DNA of 64,000 bases from Aestuariibius insulae (lineage in GTDB: Bacteria; Pseudomonadota; Alphaproteobacteria; Rhodobacterales; Rhodobacteraceae), in assembly GCF_040783535.2 (NCBI RefSeq), contig NZ_JBFONW020000001.1, forward strand, positions 1,178,001 through 1,242,000, given 5' to 3'. The notes below the pieces were generated by a model that was not told the DNA's origin, did not search any database, and saw only the letters and a list, made by a program, of their open reading frames with translations. The position numbers were made by a program, and so were the translations under genes. Below are positions 42,073 to 50,276 of the stretch, piece by piece; the stretch's first letter is position 1; each line of letters opens with the position of its first letter.

Positions 42073-43152
42073 TTATTGCAGCAGTTTCTGATAAACAGGA
42101 AGCAATCGGGTTTCTATAATGCGCCTCCAGTCAAGGGCCTCGGCGGCTTTCCGGTTGGTCTGTATTGTTTTTGTAGAGCGATCTATGCCAGTTTGAAGTA
42201 CGGTTGCAAGGCCACCGGGTGTGTTGCTGAAAAAATTGAATGCAAACCCATGTCTGCGGCGGAAGGAGACATGACCTGGTGTACGTGAGGCCAGAACCGG
42301 TAGCCCAAGTGCGGCATATTCAATCGATTTCAATGATGGTGCTGAGCCAAACATTTCATTCGGAACATAGGCAATTCCAGCATCATAGCTATTCATGCGT
42401 TGCCACAACGTCGCCTGATCAACCTGCCCCTGAAACACCACTCGATCAATAAGATTTGCTTTGATCAGATGGCCTTTTAGCTCTTCTTCAGCATTTCCAG
42501 CACCGAAAAAGTCTACATGCAGGTTCGGAGTTACCTTTACAGCCTGGGCAATCATATCAAGCAAGGCGTCGATCTTGCGAGTTCTTGATAGACTGCCCAC
42601 GTAAACGAGACGAAGCCGCGTTGATCCATCTTGCCTATCTCGCGCTGGAGCAAATGGGATAGAGGCGGTGTCGACGCCCGGCGGAATTTCAACGGCCGCG
42701 CGCCATCGGCGACGAATATTAGTGCGTAGGCTTTCCAGAGAATGCGTCATCAGGCCGTCGACGTGAAGATGCATTTGTTGAAACCGCTTTAGGCTTGGCG
42801 CATCGCGCGGTCCGACATGAGGCGAGCGAAAATCAAGGCACCATTTAATATCTGGAAAAACAGGTTTCAACGTCATAAAATCATCGAAACAATACGGACT
42901 TTGTATCATATGAACGATGTCAGGCCGCGTGCTGCGCAAAACGTCGTAGATCGCGCGTCGACGTTCTGCTACTGGACTGGCCGGGACGTCATAAAGCTGC
43001 AAACCTGTGGATGGAGCTCTGACAATCTTTTCCTGACCCGGCGTCTGAATAACAAAAACGTCGTGATGCTCTTGGACCAGTCGGACATAGTTCGTAAGCG
43101 CAGCTTCCCCCATCGCGCCAAGTGTTGATCTGGCGATGAACCCGATCTTCAT
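42073..43152 (-). CDS. glycosyltransferase family 4-like protein
   Basis: A 359-residue GT-B enzyme started at ATG 43152 (MKIGFIARSTLGAMGEA). The N-terminal half includes IYDVLRSTRPDIVHMIQSPY and the LDFRSPHVGPRDAPSLKRFQ segment; the C-terminal donor domain shows LRLVYVGSLSRTRKIDALLD, VVFQGQVDQATLWQRMNSYD and PSLKSIEYAALGLPVLASRT, with the conserved acidic residue. It would transfer a sugar to a surface polysaccharide or lipid-linked acceptor. Convergent with the methyltransferase, only 4 bp apart. Confidence 0.85.
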   Translation of the reverse strand: MKIGFIARSTLGAMGEAALTNYVRLVQEHHDVFVIQTPGQEKIVRAPSTGLQLYDVPASPVAERRRAIYDVLRSTRPDIVHMIQSPYCFDDFMTLKPVFPDIKWCLDFRSPHVGPRDAPSLKRFQQMHLHVDGLMTHSLESLRTNIRRRWRAAVEIPPGVDTASIPFAPARDRQDGSTRLRLVYVGSLSRTRKIDALLDMIAQAVKVTPNLHVDFFGAGNAEEELKGHLIKANLIDRVVFQGQVDQATLWQRMNSYDAGIAYVPNEMFGSAPSLKSIEYAALGLPVLASRTPGHVSFRRRHGFAFNFFSNTPGGLATVLQTGIDRSTKTIQTNRKAAEALDWRRIIETRLLPVYQKLLQ

Positions 43153-43373
43153 CGTGATGGCCCTTTTCGATTTCATCTTGCTGACTAAAGGTAAATTGGA
43201 ACAGGCTTCAAGCCGATAAAGCTTTTCGATCATACTATAGGCAAAGGGCCAACTAGATCACGTCTTCTTGGTCATAGGCCTCCGAGTTACCTTATCATCA
43301 CGTCATCGTCACCCTAGCCCGGTAATAGTTCTTCTTCGCTCAGTATCGGTTCGGCGGTCCTACGTCTTGTAAC

Positions 43374-44251
43374 TTAGGGTATACCAAGCTCCGGCCAAAA
43401 CTCCTTATGCCTCAGATAAATCAACTGTAGAGCCGCATCGATGTCAGCCGGAGGAAATTTTGGCCAAGCCGCCTTAAATTCTGTCGATGCAAAACGCGAT
43501 GCGTCAAAGAACCCTTGGTAATCCTCGCTAAAATATCTGTTGATACGCGGAGATATATAAAGTTGCTGGACTGTAAGTGCAGCATCAGTTTCGGTCACAC
43601 CAGCGGCAAGCAGGCTTTCAAGCATATCTAGAGGACGCAATAATAAATGCCCCCATGGGCTGATTGGTCCGTCGGGTTTCTGAAAATTGATATCTTTCGA
43701 TACATATGCGTGATGCCCTATCACAGACGGCCAGATCGGGCCGAACCTTATGGCAAAAAAACCGCCCGGCACCAACGCACGCCATGCCTTTTCAAGGAAC
43801 CTCACCATATCCAGCACATGTTCGATCGTTGCAAAGGAGGCAACTATATCGAAGCGTCCGAAAAGGCCGGAGGTGGAAGTGTGGCGTCTCCGTCAATTAT
43901 CGTGGAAGGCTGCCGGCCTATTTTCTTGGCGTCGGCATCATGGTCAAGGATCTCCACGTCTTTCAGATGTCCAAAGCGTCGTTCTTGATATGCGCCTGAA
44001 ATACTTCCAATCATATTAACTGAGATCCATGTTGAAGCACCTAAGTCGCTAATCGTGATCTCTGTCGAGATGCTCCAGCCGCCAAACTCCAAAACTCGCC
44101 GACCGTCGAAGTCAACATCCTCAGCCATTCTGGCAAGTTCCTCGACCGTGTAGTTAGCAATACCGTAGCGCTTTTGATATTCAACAGACCTACTACACAG
44201 AAGGGCGCTACATCCATTTAATACCTTTGTGGCTCCGGAAGAATATGCCAT
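43374..44251 (-). pseudogene. SAM-dependent methyltransferase gene broken by a frameshift
   Basis: Two adjacent frames make one protein. The 5' part (from ATG 44251, 135 residues) ends IIDGDATLPPPAFSDASI with a stop; the other frame resumes at once as GLFGRFDIVASFATIEHVLD and continues through FLEKAWRALVPGGFFAIRFG to 43374. The joint lies near 43865-43880 in a C/G-rich run. VASFATIEH and RALVPGG are standard methyltransferase blocks. Either a real one-base lesion or a sequencing error. It lies between two glycosyltransferase genes of the island. Confidence 0.8.
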
Positions 44252-44258
44252 GATACGA

Positions 44259-46184
44259 CTACTCTATCATAGATTGAGGAACTCCATCACTTACGAATGT
44301 CATATTTTCTAGCATTTTCTCATTATCGATTTTCCAGCTATGCTCTGCAGCTCCGCGGCGCCAATAGACAAAACTACTGTCGTCGAGGATTGCGAAGCGC
44401 CCATCGACACGACCTTGCAAGTTGGAATAGTAATGCGTGTCTGTGGCAGAGAAGTTTCCTTCGGGATACGGGTTCCGGCGAAAAAAACTGGTCCTTCCAG
44501 AAAGGGTCGCCCCGCCGATATGCGCCTCCAGTAAATCATCGGACCTAACTAGCTTTAACGTTTGCTTCTCGTCCCGTGCATATGTTTGGTTGAGCTCAGA
44601 GAAATAGAAGAACCGGTTCGCCTTTCCAAAAAGATCAAGATCTTGAATGCTTGCGTGCAGTATCATGTCAGAGACGTAATTGGGTCCGTAAAGATCATCA
44701 TCATCCATCTTCACAATATAGTCGCCTGTCGCCATGCGGATTCCGTGGTTCAGGCTTCCCGCTTCTACTCGTTCAGCAGGCAGCACTGCGATGCGAACAT
44801 CGCTTCGGATGCCGATCTGTTTTGTCACATCGGAAAGAGTTATCTCATTGCTATTAACAACAAGAACAAGCTCCTTATTGGGATAGGTCTGCGCGTCAAA
44901 CTGCTTGAGAATGCGCTCCAGATATTGAAGGCGGAACGTTACGGCCAAGACGGATACCTTTGGCTGCACGCGAACTTTGCTATCAAGCCCTAGCCGATCG
45001 AAGATAATCTGAAGCCGGTGCGCATAGCTTTCTTTTCCCGCCGCTTGGCGCCACCCTCGTTGGGTTTCGTTTAAAAGATCGACGGGATCAGCGAGCCGTT
45101 TCTGGACAGCATCGACCAAATCGCTGCCGCTCTCATAGGAATCATAAAATCCGTCCAGCGCACCTCCTGGCTGCGGGGTGCCGTGCTGAAATATCGCCGT
45201 GCCACAGGCAGCAGCCTCTACTAAATCCCAATGCTGCGCATGAGGCGTCACAATCGTCTGCGTCGATACGATCCGCGCAGAGGCGCGCCGCGTCAAAGAC
45301 CATAGACTTGGACGGGTTACACAGCCAAGCACATGCTCGCCGAGGGGGCCACTCGTCTCGATCTGATTTTTGTAAAGCCGATAGCGCGAGTCAACGATCC
45401 GAAGGCCGTCCGGCGTCAGGGTCTCGAGGAACGACAATGCGTCACGATGGCGTATAATATCAGCCCAACCGTCAAAAAGTATCCGTGGAACGGTATCACC
45501 TGGCCGTCTGTTACCGGCAAAACCAAGATCCGCAAAACCGCGAGAGGTATCGATCGGGGTTTGAAGAGCAGGCGAACAGGCAGGCGGCAGATATTCGCTA
45601 TCTCCGCGCTTTACTGTCGAGCGGGAGCGCGAACCGTCAAGATGTCGACCGTCGCTGAAAAAATGCAGATCGAACTGATCAGCCATCCCGCCAAGATGGT
45701 CAGCGAATGCGACGTCGAGAGTATCCCAAAAGACGGTCGGGATCCCGGCTGCGCGAAAGGCAACAACGATTTCGGCGATAGAAGTCCCATCAGACTGATC
45801 CGCCGTATGGAATTGATCGAGATACCAGTGTCCGTCGAACGACTGGATAAAACTTTCCACAAGCAGGAATGCCGGACGCACTACACCGCATACGACGCGC
45901 CAATTCTCTGGCGTAAGAGAAATCGGATTGCAAATTGGCGACAGCCCATATTGTAGACGTGAGCTGCCGATCATGGCGATGTCGATGTTATGCCAGTCTG
46001 CCTGACGGATGCCGTCAGTGTTAACGAAAGGATCATCCCACCCAAACACACCAAAGCGTGCCGGGTCACCATCCCGCAAAGACACAGGTTGACCGGACCC
46101 GAGATCATCTAGATCAAAAGTAAGGGGGCTGTCGCCATCGAGCACTACCGATGGTTTTTCCGCTGCCAGATCGTCTTGCGCCAT
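44259..46184 (-). CDS. two-domain glycosyltransferase (CgeB/YkvP-like N-half, GT2 C-half)
   Basis: A 641-residue protein started at ATG 46184 behind AAGGCGC; an in-frame ATG at 46214 is an alternative. The N-terminal half resembles the spore-protein YkvP/CgeB GT-B group (VTPHAQHWDLVEAAACGTAI, SGSDLVDAVQKRLADPVDLL). From about residue 420 a GT2 domain begins: KVSVLAVTFRLQYLERILKQ, FDAQTYPNKELVLVVNSNE, and the DDD metal motif in GDYIVKMDDDDLYGPNYVS. Such bifunctional enzymes decorate surface glycans. It lies 8 bp upstream of the frameshifted methyltransferase gene, so both belong to one minus-strand unit. Confidence 0.82.
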   Translation of the reverse strand: MAQDDLAAEKPSVVLDGDSPLTFDLDDLGSGQPVSLRDGDPARFGVFGWDDPFVNTDGIRQADWHNIDIAMIGSSRLQYGLSPICNPISLTPENWRVVCGVVRPAFLLVESFIQSFDGHWYLDQFHTADQSDGTSIAEIVVAFRAAGIPTVFWDTLDVAFADHLGGMADQFDLHFFSDGRHLDGSRSRSTVKRGDSEYLPPACSPALQTPIDTSRGFADLGFAGNRRPGDTVPRILFDGWADIIRHRDALSFLETLTPDGLRIVDSRYRLYKNQIETSGPLGEHVLGCVTRPSLWSLTRRASARIVSTQTIVTPHAQHWDLVEAAACGTAIFQHGTPQPGGALDGFYDSYESGSDLVDAVQKRLADPVDLLNETQRGWRQAAGKESYAHRLQIIFDRLGLDSKVRVQPKVSVLAVTFRLQYLERILKQFDAQTYPNKELVLVVNSNEITLSDVTKQIGIRSDVRIAVLPAERVEAGSLNHGIRMATGDYIVKMDDDDLYGPNYVSDMILHASIQDLDLFGKANRFFYFSELNQTYARDEKQTLKLVRSDDLLEAHIGGATLSGRTSFFRRNPYPEGNFSATDTHYYSNLQGRVDGRFAILDDSSFVYWRRGAAEHSWKIDNEKMLENMTFVSDGVPQSMIE

Positions 46185-46270
46185 AAGTTTTGAGCGCCTT
46201 TTCCGTTGCCTCATCAAATTCAAATCATTCTGACATGTCGCAGGCTGATACGTCACCCCTGAAAGGTCTA

Positions 46271-46904
46271 TCATTCGTTCAAAGAGGAGGATCCATATTC
46301 CCGTACTGCGAGCCCGAAAGTCTCCACATCTCGAAAGCGTCGCAGTTTCTTACGGCCAGCATCTGGAGCTGTGTGACCTTTCCCTTTGCGATAATAGTTG
46401 AAGCTCTCTGAGAGCGTAGGAACGATGGCCGTCTCTGTTTCACCGCCTGGTAGAAGCTCAATGCTTAGTTGATCGCGGTGCGTCAGATCCTGAGGCCTTC
46501 GATGCTCTCCGTTCGGTCCTGACGGTAGATCCTTAGAGAGGATCTCTTTGACGAAGTACTCGCGAACTTCTACTGCATTCACTGAGACACCCTCCTTGCC
46601 TTGGTAAGGGTCGAAACCCCGCATTTTCACATAAGCAAGAGTTTCCTCGAGCGCATCGATTGGGGACGATGTGTTGTCGAGCGGTTTTCCAGCGTCGAAA
46701 GCGGCCTCAACCTGTTTCGAAAACCTATCGAATTTGGCCATCGCTTCTTCTGCGGTCTTGCCTAGAACCTTCGTGATCTCCCGACGACCACCGAAGTTTT
46801 TTTCTCAGCTTTTCTAGGATTGCCCGTCGGTAGCGACAGCGCTCATTCGCGTGGAGGCTGAGGTACTTCACTTGTAAGTCCATAGCCAAGCTCTTTGTCG
46901 TCAT
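46271..46904 (-). pseudogene. frameshifted integrase-like fragment
   Basis: ATG 46904 opens a frame (MTTKSLAMDLQVKYLSLHAN, then ERCRYRRAILEKLRKK) that is lost at a run of seven A (46797-46803 as T on the plus strand); a one-base shift there restores NFGGRREITKVLGKTAEEAM and an open frame to 46271. The reconstructed product has the charged N-terminal and core-binding look of a phage tyrosine integrase (VPTLSESFNYYRKGKG) but no catalytic domain. I read it as a truncated integrase from an earlier insertion; the family assignment is tentative. Confidence 0.4.
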
Positions 46905-47133
46905 TTCTGTAGTTAATCAAACCACAGAGAGCTAAGGGGTCATAGAAAAAGGGGGGATTTGATGCTGTATATGGTGCCCCCACACCGCACCAATCAGTCT
47001 TCTGATCTGTCCTCTTCTTTCATGAATCTCTCCTCAGATCAGCGACTTACCTGGCCCATGCCCCAGAGCTGACCTAGACAAGACGGCCCGAAGTGGTCAT
47101 CCTTTTACGCACAAATTACGCATGGTGCGTTGG

Positions 47134-48099
47134 ATGGCGAGCATCAGGAAACTCTCTTCGGGACGGTACCGGGCGGAGATTGCCCGGGGCGGTGTGCGCA
47201 GATCGATGGTCTGGGCGACGCGGCAACAAGCAAAAGACTGGGCCGCGCAGCAGGAATATCTCGTTCTGAACAAAGAGATCATCACGGCGCAGGCGAAGTT
47301 GGCAGAGCTGTTCGACCGATATGCACGCGAGGTCTCGCCGCAAAAGCGGGGCGCTCGGTGGGAGATCATCCGGCTTGAGAAGCTCAAGCGTGACGCCATC
47401 GCCGCGATCCGGATAGGGAACCTTCGGCCCGCCGATCTTGCGGGGTGGCGGGACCGGCGTCTTCGGGAGGTCGCGCCGGGATCGGTCATTCGGGAGATGC
47501 AGCTGATCTCGTCGGTCCTGAACCTGGCGCGCCGGGAATGGGGGATGATCGCCGTCAATCCGATGAGCGAGGTGCGTCGCCCGAAGGCGCCGCCGCCGCG
47601 GGACCGGCTCGCGACGCCGGAGGAGATCGCGCGTCTGGCGGAGTTTGCGGGCGACGATCTCAGGACCGCCACGGGACGCGCCTATCAGGCGTTCCTCTTT
47701 TCGATCGAAACCGCGATGCGGGCCGGAGAGATCACTGGCCTGACCTGGGACCGCATCGATCTGGGCCGGCAGGTGGCGCGCCTCGTCGACACCAAGAACG
47801 GCCATCCCCGCGATGTCCCCCTGTCCCGCCGGGCTGTGGCGCTTCTGACCGCCTTACCGGAGGCCGATCCCGTCTTTGGGCTTACACCGCCCCGGCTGGA
47901 TGCGCTCTGGCGCAAGCTTCGCGATCGGGCGGGGGTGGAGAACCTGACCTTCCACGATGCGCGCCACAGCGCGATTACGCAGCTGGCTAAGAAGCTCGAT
48001 GTGCTCGACCTGGCCCGAATGGTCGGCCATAAGGACCTGAGGATGCTGATGGTCTATTATAACGAGAGCGCCGATGCTCTCGCGAAGAAGCTTGGATGA
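47134..48099 (+). CDS. int: tyrosine recombinase/phage integrase
   Basis: A 321-residue site-specific recombinase starting at ATG 47134 (MASIRKLSSGRYRAEIARGG), with ATG 47122 as an alternative. An arm-binding N-domain and SAM-like core domain (AAIRIGNLRPADLAGWRDRR) precede the catalytic domain: Arg in ETAMRAGEITGLTWDR, HDARHSAITQLAKK (His-x-x-Arg), MVGHKDLRMLMVYYN with the second His and the nucleophilic Tyr. All catalytic residues are present, so it is probably active. It marks the left end of the satellite-like element. The att core is not identifiable because the right end is outside the window. Confidence 0.92.
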   Translation: MASIRKLSSGRYRAEIARGGVRRSMVWATRQQAKDWAAQQEYLVLNKEIITAQAKLAELFDRYAREVSPQKRGARWEIIRLEKLKRDAIAAIRIGNLRPADLAGWRDRRLREVAPGSVIREMQLISSVLNLARREWGMIAVNPMSEVRRPKAPPPRDRLATPEEIARLAEFAGDDLRTATGRAYQAFLFSIETAMRAGEITGLTWDRIDLGRQVARLVDTKNGHPRDVPLSRRAVALLTALPEADPVFGLTPPRLDALWRKLRDRAGVENLTFHDARHSAITQLAKKLDVLDLARMVGHKDLRMLMVYYNESADALAKKLG

Positions 48100-48108
48100 T
48101 CCGCGCGG

Positions 48109-48354
48109 CTATGGCCGTCTGAGCCGGATCGCACCGCCGATGCGGCGCGCCTCCAGACGCCCGTCCTTGATATGGCGCCGCACGGTCCGCTCGGTCACGC
48201 CCAGAAGCCTGGCGTAGTCCTTTACCGAAAGCCAGGCGGATTTGGGGCGGACCTGAGCGCTTTCGAGAGCCGTCACCAGACGCGCAAGCTGAGCTTCGAG
48301 CGGGGCGATCGCCCGGTGAAGGTCGTCCTCGGTGACGATCCTGACTTGGGTCAT
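48109..48354 (-). CDS. excisionase-like HTH protein
   Basis: An 81-residue protein started at ATG 48354 behind AGGAGGAC; the longer frame from 48429 lacks a ribosome site. A short coiled N-terminus (EDDLHRAIAPLEAQLARLV) is followed by a MerR/excisionase winged helix: WLSVKDYARLLGVTERTVRR then DGRLEARRIGGAIRL. Located convergent with and 9 bp from the integrase, it probably directs excision and may repress int. Its promoter region carries the O1/O2 operator pair, so the XRE repressor likely controls it. Confidence 0.82.
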   Translation of the reverse strand: MTQVRIVTEDDLHRAIAPLEAQLARLVTALESAQVRPKSAWLSVKDYARLLGVTERTVRRHIKDGRLEARRIGGAIRLRRP

Positions 48355-48555
48355 CTCAGTCCTCCTGGGTCTCTCTCCGTGGACGGCCGCAGCGTGGGCT
48401 CTGCCTCGGCGCGATGAGGCCGGAGCCACGCCTCGTCCGTCCCATGAACGGCTCTCCGATCCTCGATCCGGCAGCCGCTTCGCAAGGGGTATGTTCCGTC
48501 CGATCTGCGCGCCATCCCTTCATCTTAGGTCTCCTTTATGAGGGAGAGAGACTAT

Positions 48556-48600
48556 ATCCTCTATAGGGGATGTCAAGAGTGGCCGTCCCCCATAGAGGAC
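48556..48600. promoter_or_regulatory. repressor operator pair O1/O2
   Basis: ATCCTCTATAGGGGAT (48556-48571) and GTCCCCCATAGAGGAC (48585-48600) are near-palindromes of one consensus, RTCCYCTATAGRGGAY, 29 bp apart. On the minus strand TTGACA directly abuts O1, giving a -35 for the excisionase gene with the operator between -35 and -10. Two more sites lie upstream of the XRE gene. Confidence 0.78.
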
Positions 48601-48677
48601 GTAGCGAGGCGATTTCCCTATGAGATCCACATATCTCAGGTAGAGTCGGTCCTTGGAGGGGCGCTACGGAGGATTAG

Positions 48678-48779
48678 ATGACCACGGACGATTTACTAGA
48701 GCTTCTGGAGAAGCTCACGCCGGAACAGAAGGCGATCATTATTGAAGAGATCAAGAAGATGCTGCGCCGAGGATCCTGA
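48678..48779 (+). CDS. 33-residue peptide gene, hypothetical
   Basis: ATG 48678 follows a good GGAGG site at 5-nt spacing and encodes 33 residues, MTTDDLLELLEKLTPEQKAI then an acidic-basic helix ending MLRRGS. It is predicted to be a single amphipathic helix. It lies downstream of the O1/O2 operators and overlaps the 3' end of the convergent XRE repressor gene by 29 bp. Possibly an early or anti-repressor peptide; no family recognised. Confidence 0.5.
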   Translation: MTTDDLLELLEKLTPEQKAIIIEEIKKMLRRGS

Positions 48780-49053
48780 GGATTCCGTCGCGGGCATCCG
48801 GGTTTTTGTGCAGCAATTCGAGAATAGTCATATCTTCTGGTTTCGCGTCGATGCCGAGCATAATGTAGGCGGGGCTGACCGGGATCGCATCGCAGACTTT
48901 CATCAGGCGATCGACCGACGGGCTTTTCCCCTCTTCGAGAATGCTATGAAGGTAGCCAGGCCCTGCGCCTGCTGCCAATGAGATCGCTCGGAGAGACTTA
49001 TCCGACGCCGCCACGGCCGTACGCAGACGTTCTCTGAAATCACCATACTCCAT
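48751..49053 (-). CDS. XRE-family (CI-like) repressor
   Basis: A 100-residue protein started at ATG 49053 behind AAGAAAGG; the longer frame from 49155 runs through the operators. The HTH reads FRERLRTAVAASDKSLRAIS and LAAGAGPGYLHSILEEGKSP, followed by LMKVCDAIPVSPAYIMLGID. It is too short to carry a LexA-type peptidase domain, so induction by self-cleavage is unlikely. Operators on both sides of the gene point to autoregulation and control of the excisionase and rightward genes. Confidence 0.82.
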   Translation of the reverse strand: MEYGDFRERLRTAVAASDKSLRAISLAAGAGPGYLHSILEEGKSPSVDRLMKVCDAIPVSPAYIMLGIDAKPEDMTILELLHKNPDARDGILRILGAASS

Positions 49054-49088
49054 GCCTTTCTTATCCGCGAAAGGGGATAAAATCGCAC

Positions 49089-49129
49089 GTCCTCGATAGA
49101 AGACACTTGCTACGTCCTTTATAGAGGAT
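49089..49129. promoter_or_regulatory. repressor operator pair O3/O4
   Basis: GTCCTCGATAGAAGAC (49089-49104) and GTCCTTTATAGAGGAT (49114-49129) match the O1/O2 consensus and are 25 bp apart. They lie just upstream of the XRE repressor start at 49053 and before the rightward genes from 49132 on, where a divergent promoter pair is expected. TTATCC...GGATAA (49061-49080) may be a weaker fifth site. Confidence 0.75.
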
Positions 49130-49131
49130 GT

Positions 49132-49350
49132 ATGGGGTGGCTCATGATCCGACATTCAACCCTCTCAATCCGTATCGATAGATGTCTTGCCCGACCGGGA
49201 CTATGCCAGTGGTACGGCGACATGAGCGCAGCAGGCAACTCCAAAGTGGGCGCGCGACGGCTCGGTGAGGGCCAGTCTGTGCTGACATGCATCGCTCTGT
49301 CGCTTTGGCATTTGACGGATGCGGCTCCTCGGGAAGGGCGACTGCCATGA
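49132..49350 (+). CDS. possible small leader gene (72 codons)
   Basis: An open frame from ATG 49132 whose stop overlaps the next gene's start in ATGA. No ribosome site, no family similarity and a poorly structured composition (RCLARPGLCQWYGDMSAAG). The coupling overlap and its position just after operator O4 are the only support; it may be non-coding. Confidence 0.25.
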   Translation: MGWLMIRHSTLSIRIDRCLARPGLCQWYGDMSAAGNSKVGARRLGEGQSVLTCIALSLWHLTDAAPREGRLP

Positions 49351-49709
49351 GCCGCGTGCTCACTGCCGCAGAGCGCGCCCTGATCGACGGGGCCGTTGCG
49401 GCGGGCCGCGTCCGCCGGATCCCACCGGGCGAGACCAGCTTGACCACCTATGTCTGGTGCGAGATCGCGAATGACCTGGTTCCGGCTGGGGAGTCTTCTC
49501 CTTGGTGTAAGTCCTATCGGTCCGAGGAGGCGCGGCGGCTTTCGGATCGCCATCGTGATCTCTGGAGCCGATTGCAGGCGGGCGAGACCGCCCGTCAGAT
49601 CGCCGAAGACTGGGGCGTGGGTCTGTCCACGATCCGGCTCGACTGCCGGAAGCTCGGTCTGACCCTGGCGCCGGATGGTCGGCTCCTGTCCTTGCTGGAG
49701 GCGCCATGA
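49347..49709 (+). CDS. HTH DNA-binding protein of the element, hypothetical
   Basis: A 120-residue protein starting at ATG 49347 (MSRVLTAAERALIDGAVAAG). The C-terminal half has a sigma/resolvase-like HTH: LQAGETARQIAEDWGVGLST and IRLDCRKLGL. The middle is polar (CKSYRSEEARRLSDRHRDLW). Function is unknown; in this position, in an early operon of a satellite, a transcription regulator is plausible. Its stop overlaps the next gene by 4 bp. Confidence 0.65.
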   Translation: MSRVLTAAERALIDGAVAAGRVRRIPPGETSLTTYVWCEIANDLVPAGESSPWCKSYRSEEARRLSDRHRDLWSRLQAGETARQIAEDWGVGLSTIRLDCRKLGLTLAPDGRLLSLLEAP

Positions 49710-49945
49710 GCCATCCTAAAGCGACCGACTGGACCGATCAGCGGCTTCTCCAGCTCCTGCATCTGAGGGACGTAGAGGGTCTAACCTTCGCCCAGATCGC
49801 GGAGCGGTTCGGTGTCTCGCGCAGCTCTGTGGTTGGCGCCTATCACCGGATCGACAAGGTGATGCGAGATGTACCCGCCGACCGTCATGATGGCTCGATG
49901 CCGCCGCGATGGTGGGCGGAGCGACGGCGTATCGGTCATGTCTAG
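49706..49945 (+). CDS. small GcrA-like HTH protein
   Basis: A 79-residue protein: TDWTDQRLLQLLHLRDVEGL then TFAQIAERFGVSRSSVVGAY and HRIDKVMRD. The W(T)D..L..L...GLT..QIA..FGVSR..V.G..HR layout is that of the GcrA N-terminal domain, a sigma-70 cofactor of alphaproteobacteria that acts at CcrM-methylated promoters. The conserved C-terminal sigma-binding region is absent. It may let the element tap host cell-cycle transcription (inference). Confidence 0.6.
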   Translation: MSHPKATDWTDQRLLQLLHLRDVEGLTFAQIAERFGVSRSSVVGAYHRIDKVMRDVPADRHDGSMPPRWWAERRRIGHV

Positions 49946-50276
49946 CCGGGCGCCAACAAAGGAAGAGCGGGCGCTTCTTCATCTTGGGGCCGCTTTGTGC
50001 TGCCGCCGACTGGATCCGGTAGAGGAGGATATCCTCGTCTCCGAGATGAACCGGCTGCAGCTGCTAATCAATCAGCGTGAAGTCTCCCTGCCGTCGCATG
50101 ACAAGCAGCCTCTGGGTGACACCACCGTCCAGCTCCTGTCGATCGCGCAAGGTCTTGTGGCCTGCCGCCGAGGCGGGTCGGAGTACGGCCGGCAGATGGT
50201 TCAGTTGAAGATGCTTGTGCAGCTTACCCTCATTCGAATGGCGGAGACGCTACTCGGTCGGGAGCTTGGCCAATGA
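49938..50276 (+). CDS. small helical protein, hypothetical
   Basis: A 112-residue protein from ATG 49938 (MSSRAPTKEERALLHLGAAL), overlapping the previous gene by 8 bp and the primase gene by 4 bp. It is predominantly helical (LDPVEEDILVSEMNRLQLLI, MVQLKMLVQLTLIRMAETLL). I recognise no family. Tight coupling to the primase suggests a replication accessory role. Confidence 0.6.
   Translation: MSSRAPTKEERALLHLGAALCCRRLDPVEEDILVSEMNRLQLLINQREVSLPSHDKQPLGDTTVQLLSIAQGLVACRRGGSEYGRQMVQLKMLVQLTLIRMAETLLGRELGQ

Noticed and set aside
46972..46992. TGGTGC/GCACCA inverted repeat as the left attachment site
   Set aside because: Only six base pairs, and the right end of the element is outside the window, so no direct repeat can be verified.
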